This document shows, piece by piece, positions 42,394 through 49,490 of a stretch of DNA of 64,000 nt (position 1 is its first letter; each line of letters opens with the position of its first letter). A program made the position numbers and the translations under genes. Source of the stretch: Actinomycetota bacterium (GTDB lineage Bacteria > Actinomycetota > Thermoleophilia > RBG-16-64-13); NCBI GenBank assembly GCA_016278725.1, contig JADQBG010000009.1:62001-126000 (forward strand). The letters run 5' to 3'. The notes beneath the pieces are model-generated. The model was not told the DNA's origin. It did no database searches and saw only the letters and a list, made by a program, of their open reading frames with translations.

Positions 42394-43184
42394 ACAGCCG
42401 GCTCTACACCGGCTGGGTGACCCACAGCCGCAGCATTCCCCTGCGGAATGCCTTTAGCTATCGGGTCTATCTCTGCTACCTGGATCTGGCCGAACTGGAA
42501 GAAGTCTCGAACGGTCTGCGGCTCTTCTCTCACGTGCCCGGCGCCAAACGCCGAGGGAACGGGGGAGGGAGGGCTGCGGTCTCCTTTCACGACGCCGACC
42601 ACGGGCCGCGCGACGGCTCTGCCCTGCGGCCCTGGATCGATGGAGTCCTGGCCCGGGCGGGGATCGATCTGGAAGGCGGGGCGGTGCGCATTCTCTCCAT
42701 TCCCCGAGTCCTGGGCGGCCGCTTCTATCCGGTCTCGTTCTGGTACTGCTATCACGCCGACGGCTCGCCGCGGGCGGTGCTCGCCGAGGTGCAGAATACC
42801 TTCCGCGACCACCACAGCTATCTGCTGCACAACGACGGGGAGCCCTTCGACTGGGCGAGCCGCCCCCGGGCGGACAAGGCCTTCTACGTATCGCCCTTCG
42901 TCCCCATCGATGACATCCGCTACGTCTTTGCCTTCTCCGAGCCGGCGGACGACGTGTCCGTGGCCGTCACCAACCGGTCCGGGGAATCGATCCTGATGAG
43001 CACCAGCCTGATTCTCTCGGGACAGGAACTGACCGACGCCAACCTGGCCCGGGCCATGATCAGCCAGGGGCCCATGTCCGCCCGCGCGCTGGTGTTGATT
43101 CACTGGCAGGCGCTGCGGCTGTTCTTCAAAGGCGCCCCGCGCTTCGGACGTCGACCGGCGCCGGAAGACGAGGTCTCCTTTTGA
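42390..43184 (+). CDS. DUF1365 family protein
   Basis: A 264-residue protein of the DUF1365 family, found almost always beside cyclopropane-fatty-acid synthase genes. Motifs include YTGWVTHSRSIPLRNAFSYR (RxxPxxhxFxY pattern), RILSIPRVLGGRFYPVSFWY and AEVQNTFRDHHSYLL. It has overlaps of 4 bases with both flanking genes. No known reaction; it may bind the lipid substrate or be part of the modifying complex. GTG 42390 starts within the previous stop. Confidence 0.88.
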   Translation: MNSRLYTGWVTHSRSIPLRNAFSYRVYLCYLDLAELEEVSNGLRLFSHVPGAKRRGNGGGRAAVSFHDADHGPRDGSALRPWIDGVLARAGIDLEGGAVRILSIPRVLGGRFYPVSFWYCYHADGSPRAVLAEVQNTFRDHHSYLLHNDGEPFDWASRPRADKAFYVSPFVPIDDIRYVFAFSEPADDVSVAVTNRSGESILMSTSLILSGQELTDANLARAMISQGPMSARALVLIHWQALRLFFKGAPRFGRRPAPEDEVSF

Positions 43185-44467
43185 GCTCTGGAGAGCGCTC
43201 GGGGTGGGAACGCCCCTCGGCCCTCCCCAAGGGCGGTTCCCGGCGGTTCGTCTCTCGGCTGCCCAACCCCTGGTTGCTCATGACCGCAGCTGTGCTGCGT
43301 GGCCTTCGCCTGGGTGAGCTGACGGTGACCATGCCCTCGGGGAAGGAGCACCGTTTCGGCGGCCGGGCTCCCGGGCCCTCGGCTCAGGTGGATCTGCGCA
43401 ATCCTTCGGCCGGGCGCCGACTGGTTACCGGCGGGGGCATTGGGCTTGCGGAAGGCTACATGGAGGGGGCATGGGATACGGTCGATCTGAACGCCGTGCT
43501 CGAACTGGGTGCCCTCAACCTGCAGGCCGGGTGGACGGCGGGTACGCCCGTGCTGCTGCGACCCCTGCAGCGCATCTGGCACGCCCTGCGCGACAACGAC
43601 CTGGAGGGCGCGCGGGCCAACATCGAGTACCACTACGATTTGGGCAACGATTTCTACCGGCTGTGGCTTGATCCAATCATGACCTATTCGGCGGCCTGTT
43701 TCGAGCCGGGAGCTGGGGACGGGACCGACCTCGAGGCCGACCTCGAGTCCGACCTCGATCTGGAGGCCGCGCAGCGGCGAAAATGGGACCGCATGCTGGA
43801 GCTGGTCGAGCCCGGGCCGGGTGACCACCTGCTGGAGATCGGCTGCGGATGGGGCGGGTTCGCCATTCACGCCGCCCGGGAGACGGGCTGCCGGGTGACC
43901 GGACTGACGCTCTCCAGCGAGCAGGCCGAATGGGCCCGCGCGCGGGTGGCGGCTGAGGGTGTCGCGGATCGGGTGGAGATCCGCCTGCAGGACTACCGGG
44001 AGGAGACCGGCAGCTACCAGGGGATCGTGTCGATCGAGATGTTCGAGGCGGTGGGAGAGAGGTGGTGGCCCACCTTCTTCGGCAAGATCGCGGAACTGCT
44101 CGACCGCCGGGGTAAAGCCGCCCTACAGGTGATCACGATAACGGCGGAGCACTTCGAGAGCTACCGGCGCGCGCCCGACTTCATCCAGCGGTACGTTTTT
44201 CCGGGAGGCATGCTGCCCTCCGTGGAAAGGTTCGAGGAGAGCGCGGCGGCCGCCGGTCTTAAGGTGGGCGAGCCGCGGTTCTTCGGCCTGGACTACGATC
44301 GCACCCTCGGGGTGTGGGCCGAGAACTTCGAAGCTGCGCTCCCCGAAGTGCGCGCTTTGGGCTTCGACGAGCGCTTCATCCGCATGTGGCGCTACTACTT
44401 CGCCTACTGCCGGGCGGGATTTCGCTCCGAGCGGACAAACGTCATGCAGGTCGCCCTGAACAAGTGA
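43181..44467 (+). CDS. Cyclopropane-fatty-acyl-phospholipid synthase-family methyltransferase
   Basis: A 428-residue SAM-dependent methyltransferase of the CFA synthase family. The N-terminal lipid-binding part is followed by NIEYHYDLGNDFYRLWLD, the SAM motif LLEIGCGWGGFAIHAA, and SIEMFEAVGERWWPTFF. C-terminal motifs FRSERTNVMQVAL complete it. It adds a methylene or methyl group to double bonds of membrane acyl chains. An acidic repeat (LEADLESDLDLEAA) is inserted just before the SAM domain. Starts at TTG 43181, overlapping DUF1365. Confidence 0.9.
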   Translation: MSSGERSGWERPSALPKGGSRRFVSRLPNPWLLMTAAVLRGLRLGELTVTMPSGKEHRFGGRAPGPSAQVDLRNPSAGRRLVTGGGIGLAEGYMEGAWDTVDLNAVLELGALNLQAGWTAGTPVLLRPLQRIWHALRDNDLEGARANIEYHYDLGNDFYRLWLDPIMTYSAACFEPGAGDGTDLEADLESDLDLEAAQRRKWDRMLELVEPGPGDHLLEIGCGWGGFAIHAARETGCRVTGLTLSSEQAEWARARVAAEGVADRVEIRLQDYREETGSYQGIVSIEMFEAVGERWWPTFFGKIAELLDRRGKAALQVITITAEHFESYRRAPDFIQRYVFPGGMLPSVERFEESAAAAGLKVGEPRFFGLDYDRTLGVWAENFEAALPEVRALGFDERFIRMWRYYFAYCRAGFRSERTNVMQVALNK

Positions 44468-44486
44468 TCGAGAAAGGGAGAACAGC

Positions 44487-44903
44487 ATGAGCATAGGCAA
44501 GTTGGCCTTGGTTTACGGGGCCTCCACGGTGGCCTTCCTGGCGATCGATTTCGCCTGGCTTTCCCTGGCCACCAGCCGCTTCTATCGCCCCCGGCTTGGC
44601 GATCTGCTGGCCGAGCAACCTCGCTTGGGCATAGCGGCGTCCTTCTACCTGCTCTACGTGGTGGGAGTGGTGGCCCTCGCGGTCATTCCGGGCCTGGAGA
44701 ACGGCGCCCTGACGGCAGCGCTCTGGCGGGGGGCCCTACTTGGCCTGCTGGCCTACGGTACTTACGATCTGACCAACCTGGCCACTCTGCGCGGGTGGTC
44801 CTGGGAGGTGTCGGTGGTCGACATGATCTGGGGAGGCGTGCTCACGGGAGCGGTCAGCGCGATCGGCTTCTACGTGGGACGCTGGATCGAGCTCAAGCCG
44901 TAA
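44487..44903 (+). CDS. DUF2177 family membrane protein
   Basis: A 138-residue protein with four hydrophobic segments, matching DUF2177. Start motif LVYGASTVAFLAIDFAWLS and the stretch GLLAYGTYDLTNLATLRGW are typical. It ends the four-gene operon, 19 bases after the cyclopropane-synthase family gene, with GAAAGGGAG as ribosome site. Members of DUF2177 are common neighbours of these lipid genes; no function is known. Confidence 0.87.
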   Translation: MSIGKLALVYGASTVAFLAIDFAWLSLATSRFYRPRLGDLLAEQPRLGIAASFYLLYVVGVVALAVIPGLENGALTAALWRGALLGLLAYGTYDLTNLATLRGWSWEVSVVDMIWGGVLTGAVSAIGFYVGRWIELKP

Positions 44904-44962
44904 CTCCCCAGTCGGCCCTTGCGGGGCCGGGGGGAGACGCGGTGCGATGTTCTTAGGCCGGC

Positions 44963-45148
44963 TTAGGCCGGGCGTCTGGCCGCGCGCCCGGTTTTGGACC
45001 ATTCGCCCATTACCGCGCGAACCGCCTGCTGGGCTTCCTCGGCGCTGAGCGACTGACCGCGGGCCACGAGCCGTCCCTTGTCCCAAACGCGCCAGACGCA
45101 CTGGGTGGCTGATTGTGCCGCGGTCGAAGGATAGATTTCGCTGCGCAT
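44963..45148 (-). CDS. Small hypothetical protein
   Basis: A 61-residue frame starting MRSEIYPSTAAQ, with AGAGAGG a few bases upstream of ATG 45148. It contains a central strand-like stretch CVWRVWDKGRLVARGQ and a helical end. The pattern (one short beta unit, then EEAQQAVRAVM) resembles small stand-alone RNA- or sigma-associated proteins, but no family is recognised. It lies downstream of the RRM gene, beyond that gene's terminator. Could be a chance frame. Confidence 0.45.
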   Translation of the reverse strand: MRSEIYPSTAAQSATQCVWRVWDKGRLVARGQSLSAEEAQQAVRAVMGEWSKTGRAARRPA

Positions 45149-45181
45149 AAAGCCTCTCTTCTTCCGAAACACCAGATGGGG

Positions 45182-45219
45182 AAAAGCGAGAAGGCGCCGG
45201 GATGAGACCCGGCGCCTTC
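45182..45219 (-). terminator. Intrinsic terminator of the RRM gene
   Basis: Twelve-bp stem GAAGGCGCCGGG / CCCGGCGCCTTC with a six-base loop, then, on the minus strand, CTCGCTTTT. Confidence 0.85.
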
Positions 45220-45235
45220 TGAGATGTCCGGGCGT

Positions 45236-45589
45236 CTAGTAGCGGTTTCCCCCGCCGCCACCGTAGCCGCCGCCGCCACCATAACCGCCGCCGCCGCCGT
45301 AGCCGCCACGGCCACCGCCGCCGCCGCCACCGCGAGGCTGACGTTCTTTGGCCGTGTCGACCTTGATGGTGCGACCGTCAACGTCGGTGCCGTCAAGAGC
45401 GGACTTGGCCGCCTCGGCTTCCTCGCTGGTGCTCATTTCCACGAACCCGAAGCCCTTGGGCCGGCCGGTGTCGCGGTCGGTGATCAAGTCGACAGAAGTC
45501 ACTGTGCCGTGATTGGCAAAGAGAGCTTCGATGGTCGACTCGCTCGTGTCGTACGTGAGATTGCCCACGTACAGCTTGCTGGAACTCAT
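45236..45589 (-). CDS. RRM-type RNA-binding protein with glycine-rich tail
   Basis: A 117-residue protein with a single RNA recognition motif at residues 1-80. RNP2 is LYVGNLTY and RNP1 is KGFGFVEM. The tail is repeats of GGGGYGG and GGRGGYGGG. This layout is that of bacterial cold-induced RNA-binding proteins (Rbp) known from cyanobacteria and some other bacteria. ATG 45589 follows GGAGGA. The gene has a long conserved leader (next entry) and its own terminator. A DEAD-box helicase gene lies just upstream on the same strand; together they suggest mRNA remodelling in the cold. Confidence 0.93.
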   Translation of the reverse strand: MSSSKLYVGNLTYDTSESTIEALFANHGTVTSVDLITDRDTGRPKGFGFVEMSTSEEAEAAKSALDGTDVDGRTIKVDTAKERQPRGGGGGGGRGGYGGGGGYGGGGGYGGGGGNRY

Positions 45590-45709
45590 TCATTCCTCCG
45601 TTGCAGAAAGTACCCTACGGCACGCGATCGAGACAGACTGCAAACGGGGCGGTGAAATTCTGTGAAGAAATCGGCGCGACGCCTGAAGCAAGATCCTATC
45701 GGGATGCCA
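45590..45709 (-). promoter_or_regulatory. Structured 5' leader, copy 1 (before the RRM gene)
   Basis: About 120 nt. A -10 TATTAT lies at 45721-45716. Reading the minus strand in order: hairpin ATCC-N5-GGAT, hairpin GGCG-TCG-CGCC, then CCGTTTGCAG (45647-45638) and, about 31 nt later, CTGCAACGG (45606-45598). These last two are complementary except for one extra T. The second abuts and overlaps the ribosome site GGAGG, so pairing would hide it. Three blocks of 13, 15 and 17 bases are identical with the copy at 63096-63210. Confidence 0.75.
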
Positions 45710-45779
45710 CTTTCCATAATACCATGATTAGGTAGCGAGCAGGCGGCAAGGGTTCCGCCCGCTCGTTGTAGCTTTTGTT

Positions 45780-47039
45780 CTAGCGGGCGGCCCGCGCCGG
45801 ACGCGGTCCGCCACGGCGGCGCGTGTTGTTGCGGCTTCCGCCCACGCTGCCTCCGCGCCTGCCGGCATACACTTGGCGCACCGGCCGCTCGAAGGAGCGT
45901 TCGGGATCGGGAACGACCCGCTCTTGGTAGGCGAAGCCCTCCACGTCCTCACAGGGAATCCTCGCGCCGATCAGGCGCTCGATGTCCCGCAGTTCCTGCG
46001 TCTCTTCCGCCGCCAGGAAACTGATGGCCGACCCGGTGGCCCCGGCGCGGGCGGTGCGGCCGATACGGTGGACGTAGTCCTGGGCGTTCACCGGAAGATC
46101 GTAGTTGATCACGTGGGAGATGGAATCCACGTCGATGCCCCGGGCCACGATGTCAGTGGCCACGAGCACTCGGTAGGTGCCGTTCTTGAAGCCGTCCAGG
46201 GCCCGCTGCCTTTGCGACTGGCTGCGGTTCGAATGGATGGCCGCACCACGGATGCGGCTCCGCTCCAAGTGACGGGCTACCTTGTCGGCGCGATGCTTGG
46301 TGCGGGTGAAGACCAGCACGCGGTCCAGTTGGTGTTTCTCGAGCAGTCTGACCAGCAGATCGGTCTTCTGGTGTCCGTTGACCGGGAAGACCGACTGCTC
46401 GATAGCCGCGATCGGCGTGGCGCTGGGGGCGACCTCGATCCGCGCCGGGTTGGTCAGGGTACTGCCCGCCACTTTCATCACGTCCGACGATAGCGTCGCC
46501 GAGAACAGCAGGGTCTGCCGTTGCTTGGGAAGCAGGGCCATGATCCGCCTGACGTCGGGCCAGAAACCCATGTCCAGCATGCGGTCGGCTTCATCGAGGA
46601 CCAGGATTTCGACCTGGGAGAGGTCGACGTCGTGGCGGGAATGCAGGTCGAGCAGCCGACCGGGAGTGGCCACCAGCAGGTCGACACCGCGGCGCAGAGC
46701 GGTAACCTGAGGGTTGTAGCCCACCCCGCCGTATACCGCGGCAGCTTTCTGGCCGGTGTGACGTGAGCAGTCGCGGGCCACGTCGTAGATCTGAGCGGCG
46801 AGTTCCCTGGTCGGAGTCACCACCAGCGTGTGCAGTCCCTTGCGTCCTTGCGTCCGCTGCAGAGCGGGCAGGATGAAGGCGGCGGTTTTGCCGGTGCCGG
46901 TTTGGGCGCAGCCCACGATGTCGCGGCCGGCCAGGGCCAGCGGGATCGCCTGTTCCTGGATCGGGGTGGGCTGCTCGTAGTCCATCGCGTGAACAGCCTT
47001 GAGCAGGCCTCGGTCAAGGCCTAGAGTATCGAAAGACAT
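45780..47039 (-). CDS. DEAD-box ATP-dependent RNA helicase
   Basis: A 419-residue RNA helicase of the RhlE/DeaD group. Q motif near FDTLGLDRGLLKA, Walker A AQTGTGKTAAF, PTRELA, TPGRLLD, DEAD in VLDEADRMLDMGF, SAT, and the C-terminal motifs ATDIVARGIDVDS and HRIGRTARAG. The tail is basic and glycine-rich (RRGGPRPARAAR), good for RNA binding. ATG 47039 has AAAGGAG upstream. The leader contains a stem-loop (47075-47091). No other gene shares its transcript with certainty; a hairpin at 45736-45765 follows its end. Confidence 0.93.
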   Translation of the reverse strand: MSFDTLGLDRGLLKAVHAMDYEQPTPIQEQAIPLALAGRDIVGCAQTGTGKTAAFILPALQRTQGRKGLHTLVVTPTRELAAQIYDVARDCSRHTGQKAAAVYGGVGYNPQVTALRRGVDLLVATPGRLLDLHSRHDVDLSQVEILVLDEADRMLDMGFWPDVRRIMALLPKQRQTLLFSATLSSDVMKVAGSTLTNPARIEVAPSATPIAAIEQSVFPVNGHQKTDLLVRLLEKHQLDRVLVFTRTKHRADKVARHLERSRIRGAAIHSNRSQSQRQRALDGFKNGTYRVLVATDIVARGIDVDSISHVINYDLPVNAQDYVHRIGRTARAGATGSAISFLAAEETQELRDIERLIGARIPCEDVEGFAYQERVVPDPERSFERPVRQVYAGRRGGSVGGSRNNTRRRGGPRPARAAR

Positions 47040-47074
47040 TTAGCTCCTTTTGCGTGCGTCTCTATTTGATCGCA

Positions 47075-47091
47075 CTGCGTTGCAGACGCAG
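47075..47091 (-). promoter_or_regulatory. Hairpin in the DEAD-box helicase leader
   Basis: CTGCGT and ACGCAG, six perfect base pairs with a five-base loop (CTGCA), about 35 nt before the start. It contains CTGCAACG, reminiscent of the conserved leader, but otherwise differs. Confidence 0.4.
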
Positions 47092-47167
47092 TTAGTCCAA
47101 TCGAGATCACAGGGTGGAGCGCGGGGGGACGAACCGGGTCTTCGGTGTAATGACGGGAGTATAGCTC

Positions 47168-47764
47168 ATCAAAGCCCAAAATGTAGCTTTTGGCACTTCG
47201 CGCTCCCGCTGCGTCTGGGTGGGCGAGGATCCCGGCTACATCGCGTATCACGACCGGGAGTGGGGGGTCCCGCTCCACGACGACCGGCGGCTGTTTGAGT
47301 TTCTGGTGCTCGAGGGAGCGCAGGCCGGTCTCAGTTGGCTCACCATCCTGCGTAAGCGGGACGCCTACCGGGCGGCTTTCGCGGGTTTTGACCCGGAAAC
47401 TGTGGCCCGCTTCGATCGGTCTGTGGTGGAACATCTCCTGGCCAACCCCGGCCTCGTCCGGAACCGGCGCAAGATGGAATCCGCCGTTACCAACGCGCGC
47501 GCGTTTCTCGCGGTGCAGAAGGAGTTTGGCTCTTTCGACGCCTACATCTGGTCATTTGTCGGCGGGAGTCCCATCCAAAATGCTTGGAAGGATCCCAAAG
47601 AGATTCCGGCGCAAACGGAAGAATCGCGTCTCTTGAGCGCCGACCTCAAACGCCGGGGCTTCTCCTTCGTCGGGCCCACCATCTGCTACGCCCACATGCA
47701 GGCGACGGGAATGGTCAATGATCACACTGTCGACTGCTACCGCTGGCGAGAACTGCGGGAATGA
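47168..47764 (+). CDS. tag: DNA-3-methyladenine glycosylase I, start codon unusual
   Basis: Removes 3-methyladenine from DNA. Seen are RCVWVGEDPGYIAYHDREWG at the N-terminus, GAQAGLSWLTILRKR, and the C-terminal zinc residues in NDHTVDCYRW. The family binds zinc through an N-terminal Cys, the His of YHD, and the C-terminal His and Cys. The first canonical in-frame start, GTG 47219, would drop the Cys of RCVW. The frame is open back to a stop at 47162; only ATC 47168 or CTC 47165, with GGGAG eight bases before the former, could start it. I place the start at 47168 on that reasoning; it remains uncertain. Confidence 0.85.
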   Translation: MKAQNVAFGTSRSRCVWVGEDPGYIAYHDREWGVPLHDDRRLFEFLVLEGAQAGLSWLTILRKRDAYRAAFAGFDPETVARFDRSVVEHLLANPGLVRNRRKMESAVTNARAFLAVQKEFGSFDAYIWSFVGGSPIQNAWKDPKEIPAQTEESRLLSADLKRRGFSFVGPTICYAHMQATGMVNDHTVDCYRWRELRE

Positions 47765-47886
47765 GCGCGGGCTCGGGGCGATCGCGGGAATGAGCGCGCA
47801 CCCGGGGGCCGGGCACTCTTTGGCATGGTAACCCGAGACGAGGGGAACTCTAAAAGAGGAACTATCCCTATCTCGGGAGAGAAGAA

Positions 47887-48318
47887 ATGCGCGGAGAATA
47901 CGGAAGAAATCGCGGAGGCGCTCGCTACGGCCTCTCAGTCCTCCTCGTCTTGATGCTGGCGCTCATGGCCGTCGTCCTGGTTGCCTGCGGCGACGACGAA
48001 AATGCGACCGTCATCGATGACGAGACCACCCAAGCCACCGAGGGGACAACCGAAGCAGGGGCGAGCGGCGGCGGAGCCACCGTGACGATGCAGAACAACA
48101 CCTTCGTCCCCGATACCGTCCAGGTCTCTGTGGGCGATACGGTCACCTGGACCAACGAGGACAGCGTGGACCATACCGTGACCGCCGATGACGGCAGCTT
48201 CGACCAGGTGGTGGCGCCGGGCGCTACCTTCAGCTACACGTTCGAAGAAACCGGCACCTACGACTACGTGTGCACGATCCACGCAGGCATGGCGGGGACC
48301 GTCGAGGTCACCGAGTAG
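47887..48318 (+). CDS. Plastocyanin-like cupredoxin lipoprotein
   Basis: A 143-residue secreted, lipid-anchored copper protein. The signal sequence ends in LVAC (lipobox, Cys about 34). A Thr/Glu/Ala/Gly-rich linker leads to the cupredoxin domain from residue 60. The copper ligands are visible: His in DSVDHTVTAD and the Cys, His and Met in VCTIHAGM. It likely carries single electrons outside the membrane. ATG 47887 has GGGAGAG upstream. Monocistronic. It could pair with the cytochrome at 49.5 kb, but this is only by proximity. Confidence 0.9.
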   Translation: MRGEYGRNRGGARYGLSVLLVLMLALMAVVLVACGDDENATVIDDETTQATEGTTEAGASGGGATVTMQNNTFVPDTVQVSVGDTVTWTNEDSVDHTVTADDGSFDQVVAPGATFSYTFEETGTYDYVCTIHAGMAGTVEVTE

Positions 48319-48386
48319 CGGTAAGCAAGAGGCGGTAAGCCAGAGGAGCCGCCGGATGCGGCTTGGGCCGGCTGGCGCGGCGCGAG

Positions 48387-48836
48387 CTAGCCGGTTTCTC
48401 GCAGAAGCCGGATGAGCACCTCGCGGAAATGCTCACGGTCCTCCGGTTCGAAGGGCGCGGGGCCGCGGGTGCGGCCTCCGGCCCGCCGGTGGCGCTGTTC
48501 GGCGTGGCGCACCGCGAGTTCCGCGTCGATGGTGTAGGGGGAGAAGACGCGCCCGCGGGGGCTCACGGCCCGCGCCCCCCGGCCGATAACCATGGCGGCC
48601 AGGCCGGTGTCTCCGGTGACCACGACGTCTTCCGGGGAGAGACGCCCGACGATGGCGTAATCGGCGGCGTCTGGGCCCATCGCGACCTTCACGGCTTCGA
48701 CGCCCGCCCGCTCGGTGTGCCGGTCCAGGTTCTGGGATTCGTTGCCGACGAGCACTACCGTCACGCCCTGGGCTCTGCCGACAGAGATGGCGTCGCGTGT
48801 CACGGGGCAGGCATCTGCGTCAATGAAAAGCTTCAC
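48387..48836 (-). CDS. YaiI/UPF0178 (DUF188) family protein
   Basis: A 149-residue protein of the UPF0178 family, related to PIN-like nuclease folds. It begins MKLFIDADACPVTRDA and continues VVLVGNESQNL, then VVVTGDTGLAAMVIGRGA and RGRVFSPYTIDA, the four blocks that define the family. Conserved Asp residues suggest metal binding. The ATG at 48836 has GTGAAG... only weakly resembling a ribosome site. Precise role unknown. Confidence 0.9.
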   Translation of the reverse strand: MKLFIDADACPVTRDAISVGRAQGVTVVLVGNESQNLDRHTERAGVEAVKVAMGPDAADYAIVGRLSPEDVVVTGDTGLAAMVIGRGARAVSPRGRVFSPYTIDAELAVRHAEQRHRRAGGRTRGPAPFEPEDREHFREVLIRLLRETG

Positions 48837-48877
48837 CCGGCTACGTTAACCCACACTTGCCCGCCGGTCGAGGCGGG

Positions 48878-49228
48878 TTACGCGGCCTCGCGGGCCACCT
48901 GCTCCTCGAGGCGGCAAAGATCCGCGTACCGCTCGCGGCAGGCCGCTTCACGGGGGCAGGTTCCTTCGTCGCAAAGCTCGATGCTGTGAGGCGCGCCGGC
49001 GACGAATCCGTGGTGGACGTCGATCTCGATGCGGGCGCCGCATTCGCACATCAACAGTCTGGTGTGGGCGGGCCCGCAATCCTGCCAGATGTTCGTCACG
49101 CGGAGTTCGCGCGTCGGGGTGTGACCGGAAAGGCCGCACAAAGCCGCCGCCGTCTGGTCCGCGCTTCTGGCGGTTCTCGCGTCTGCCCGTCGGCCTGTGT
49201 CAGAGGGGTTGACTTGCGCGGTGTTCAT
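48878..49228 (-). CDS. Small cysteine-rich hypothetical protein
   Basis: A 116-residue protein with seven cysteines in the last 70 residues (LCGLSGH, WQDCGP, LLMCECGARIEI, LCDEGTCPREAACRERYADLC). The CxC and the CPREAAC pattern suggest zinc binding. I chose ATG 49228 with a GGGA-containing site upstream; the open frame continues to 49300 without sense. No family is recognised. The first 40 residues are polar and low complexity. Confidence 0.6.
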   Translation of the reverse strand: MNTAQVNPSDTGRRADARTARSADQTAAALCGLSGHTPTRELRVTNIWQDCGPAHTRLLMCECGARIEIDVHHGFVAGAPHSIELCDEGTCPREAACRERYADLCRLEEQVAREAA

Positions 49229-49432
49229 CTCTTGTCCCTCCCGCCTGTGGAGACCTCTCGCTGCTACATCTTTAGTGTAGGGGGCCGGAGGTAGGCGCAC
49301 GCCCGCCTTAGGATCAGTCTTGGCTCTCCCCAGCTGGTCAGTTGACGCCGGGGCAACTGGAAGCGACTGGAAGGGCGAAGGGAGAGGAGTCCAGACACAC
49401 GAACCCGCTGCGCAGAGAAGTAACAGAGAGGC

Positions 49433-49463
49433 AAAAAAACAGGGCCGCCCGAAGGCGGCCCTG
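49433..49463 (-). terminator. Intrinsic terminator of the multiheme cytochrome gene
   Basis: A ten-bp stem CAGGGCCGCC / GGCGGCCCTG with a CGAA loop, then a run of seven T on the minus strand (49439-49433). Confidence 0.92.
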
Positions 49464-49490
49464 TCCGTAGTCGCTCTACTTGTCTACAGG

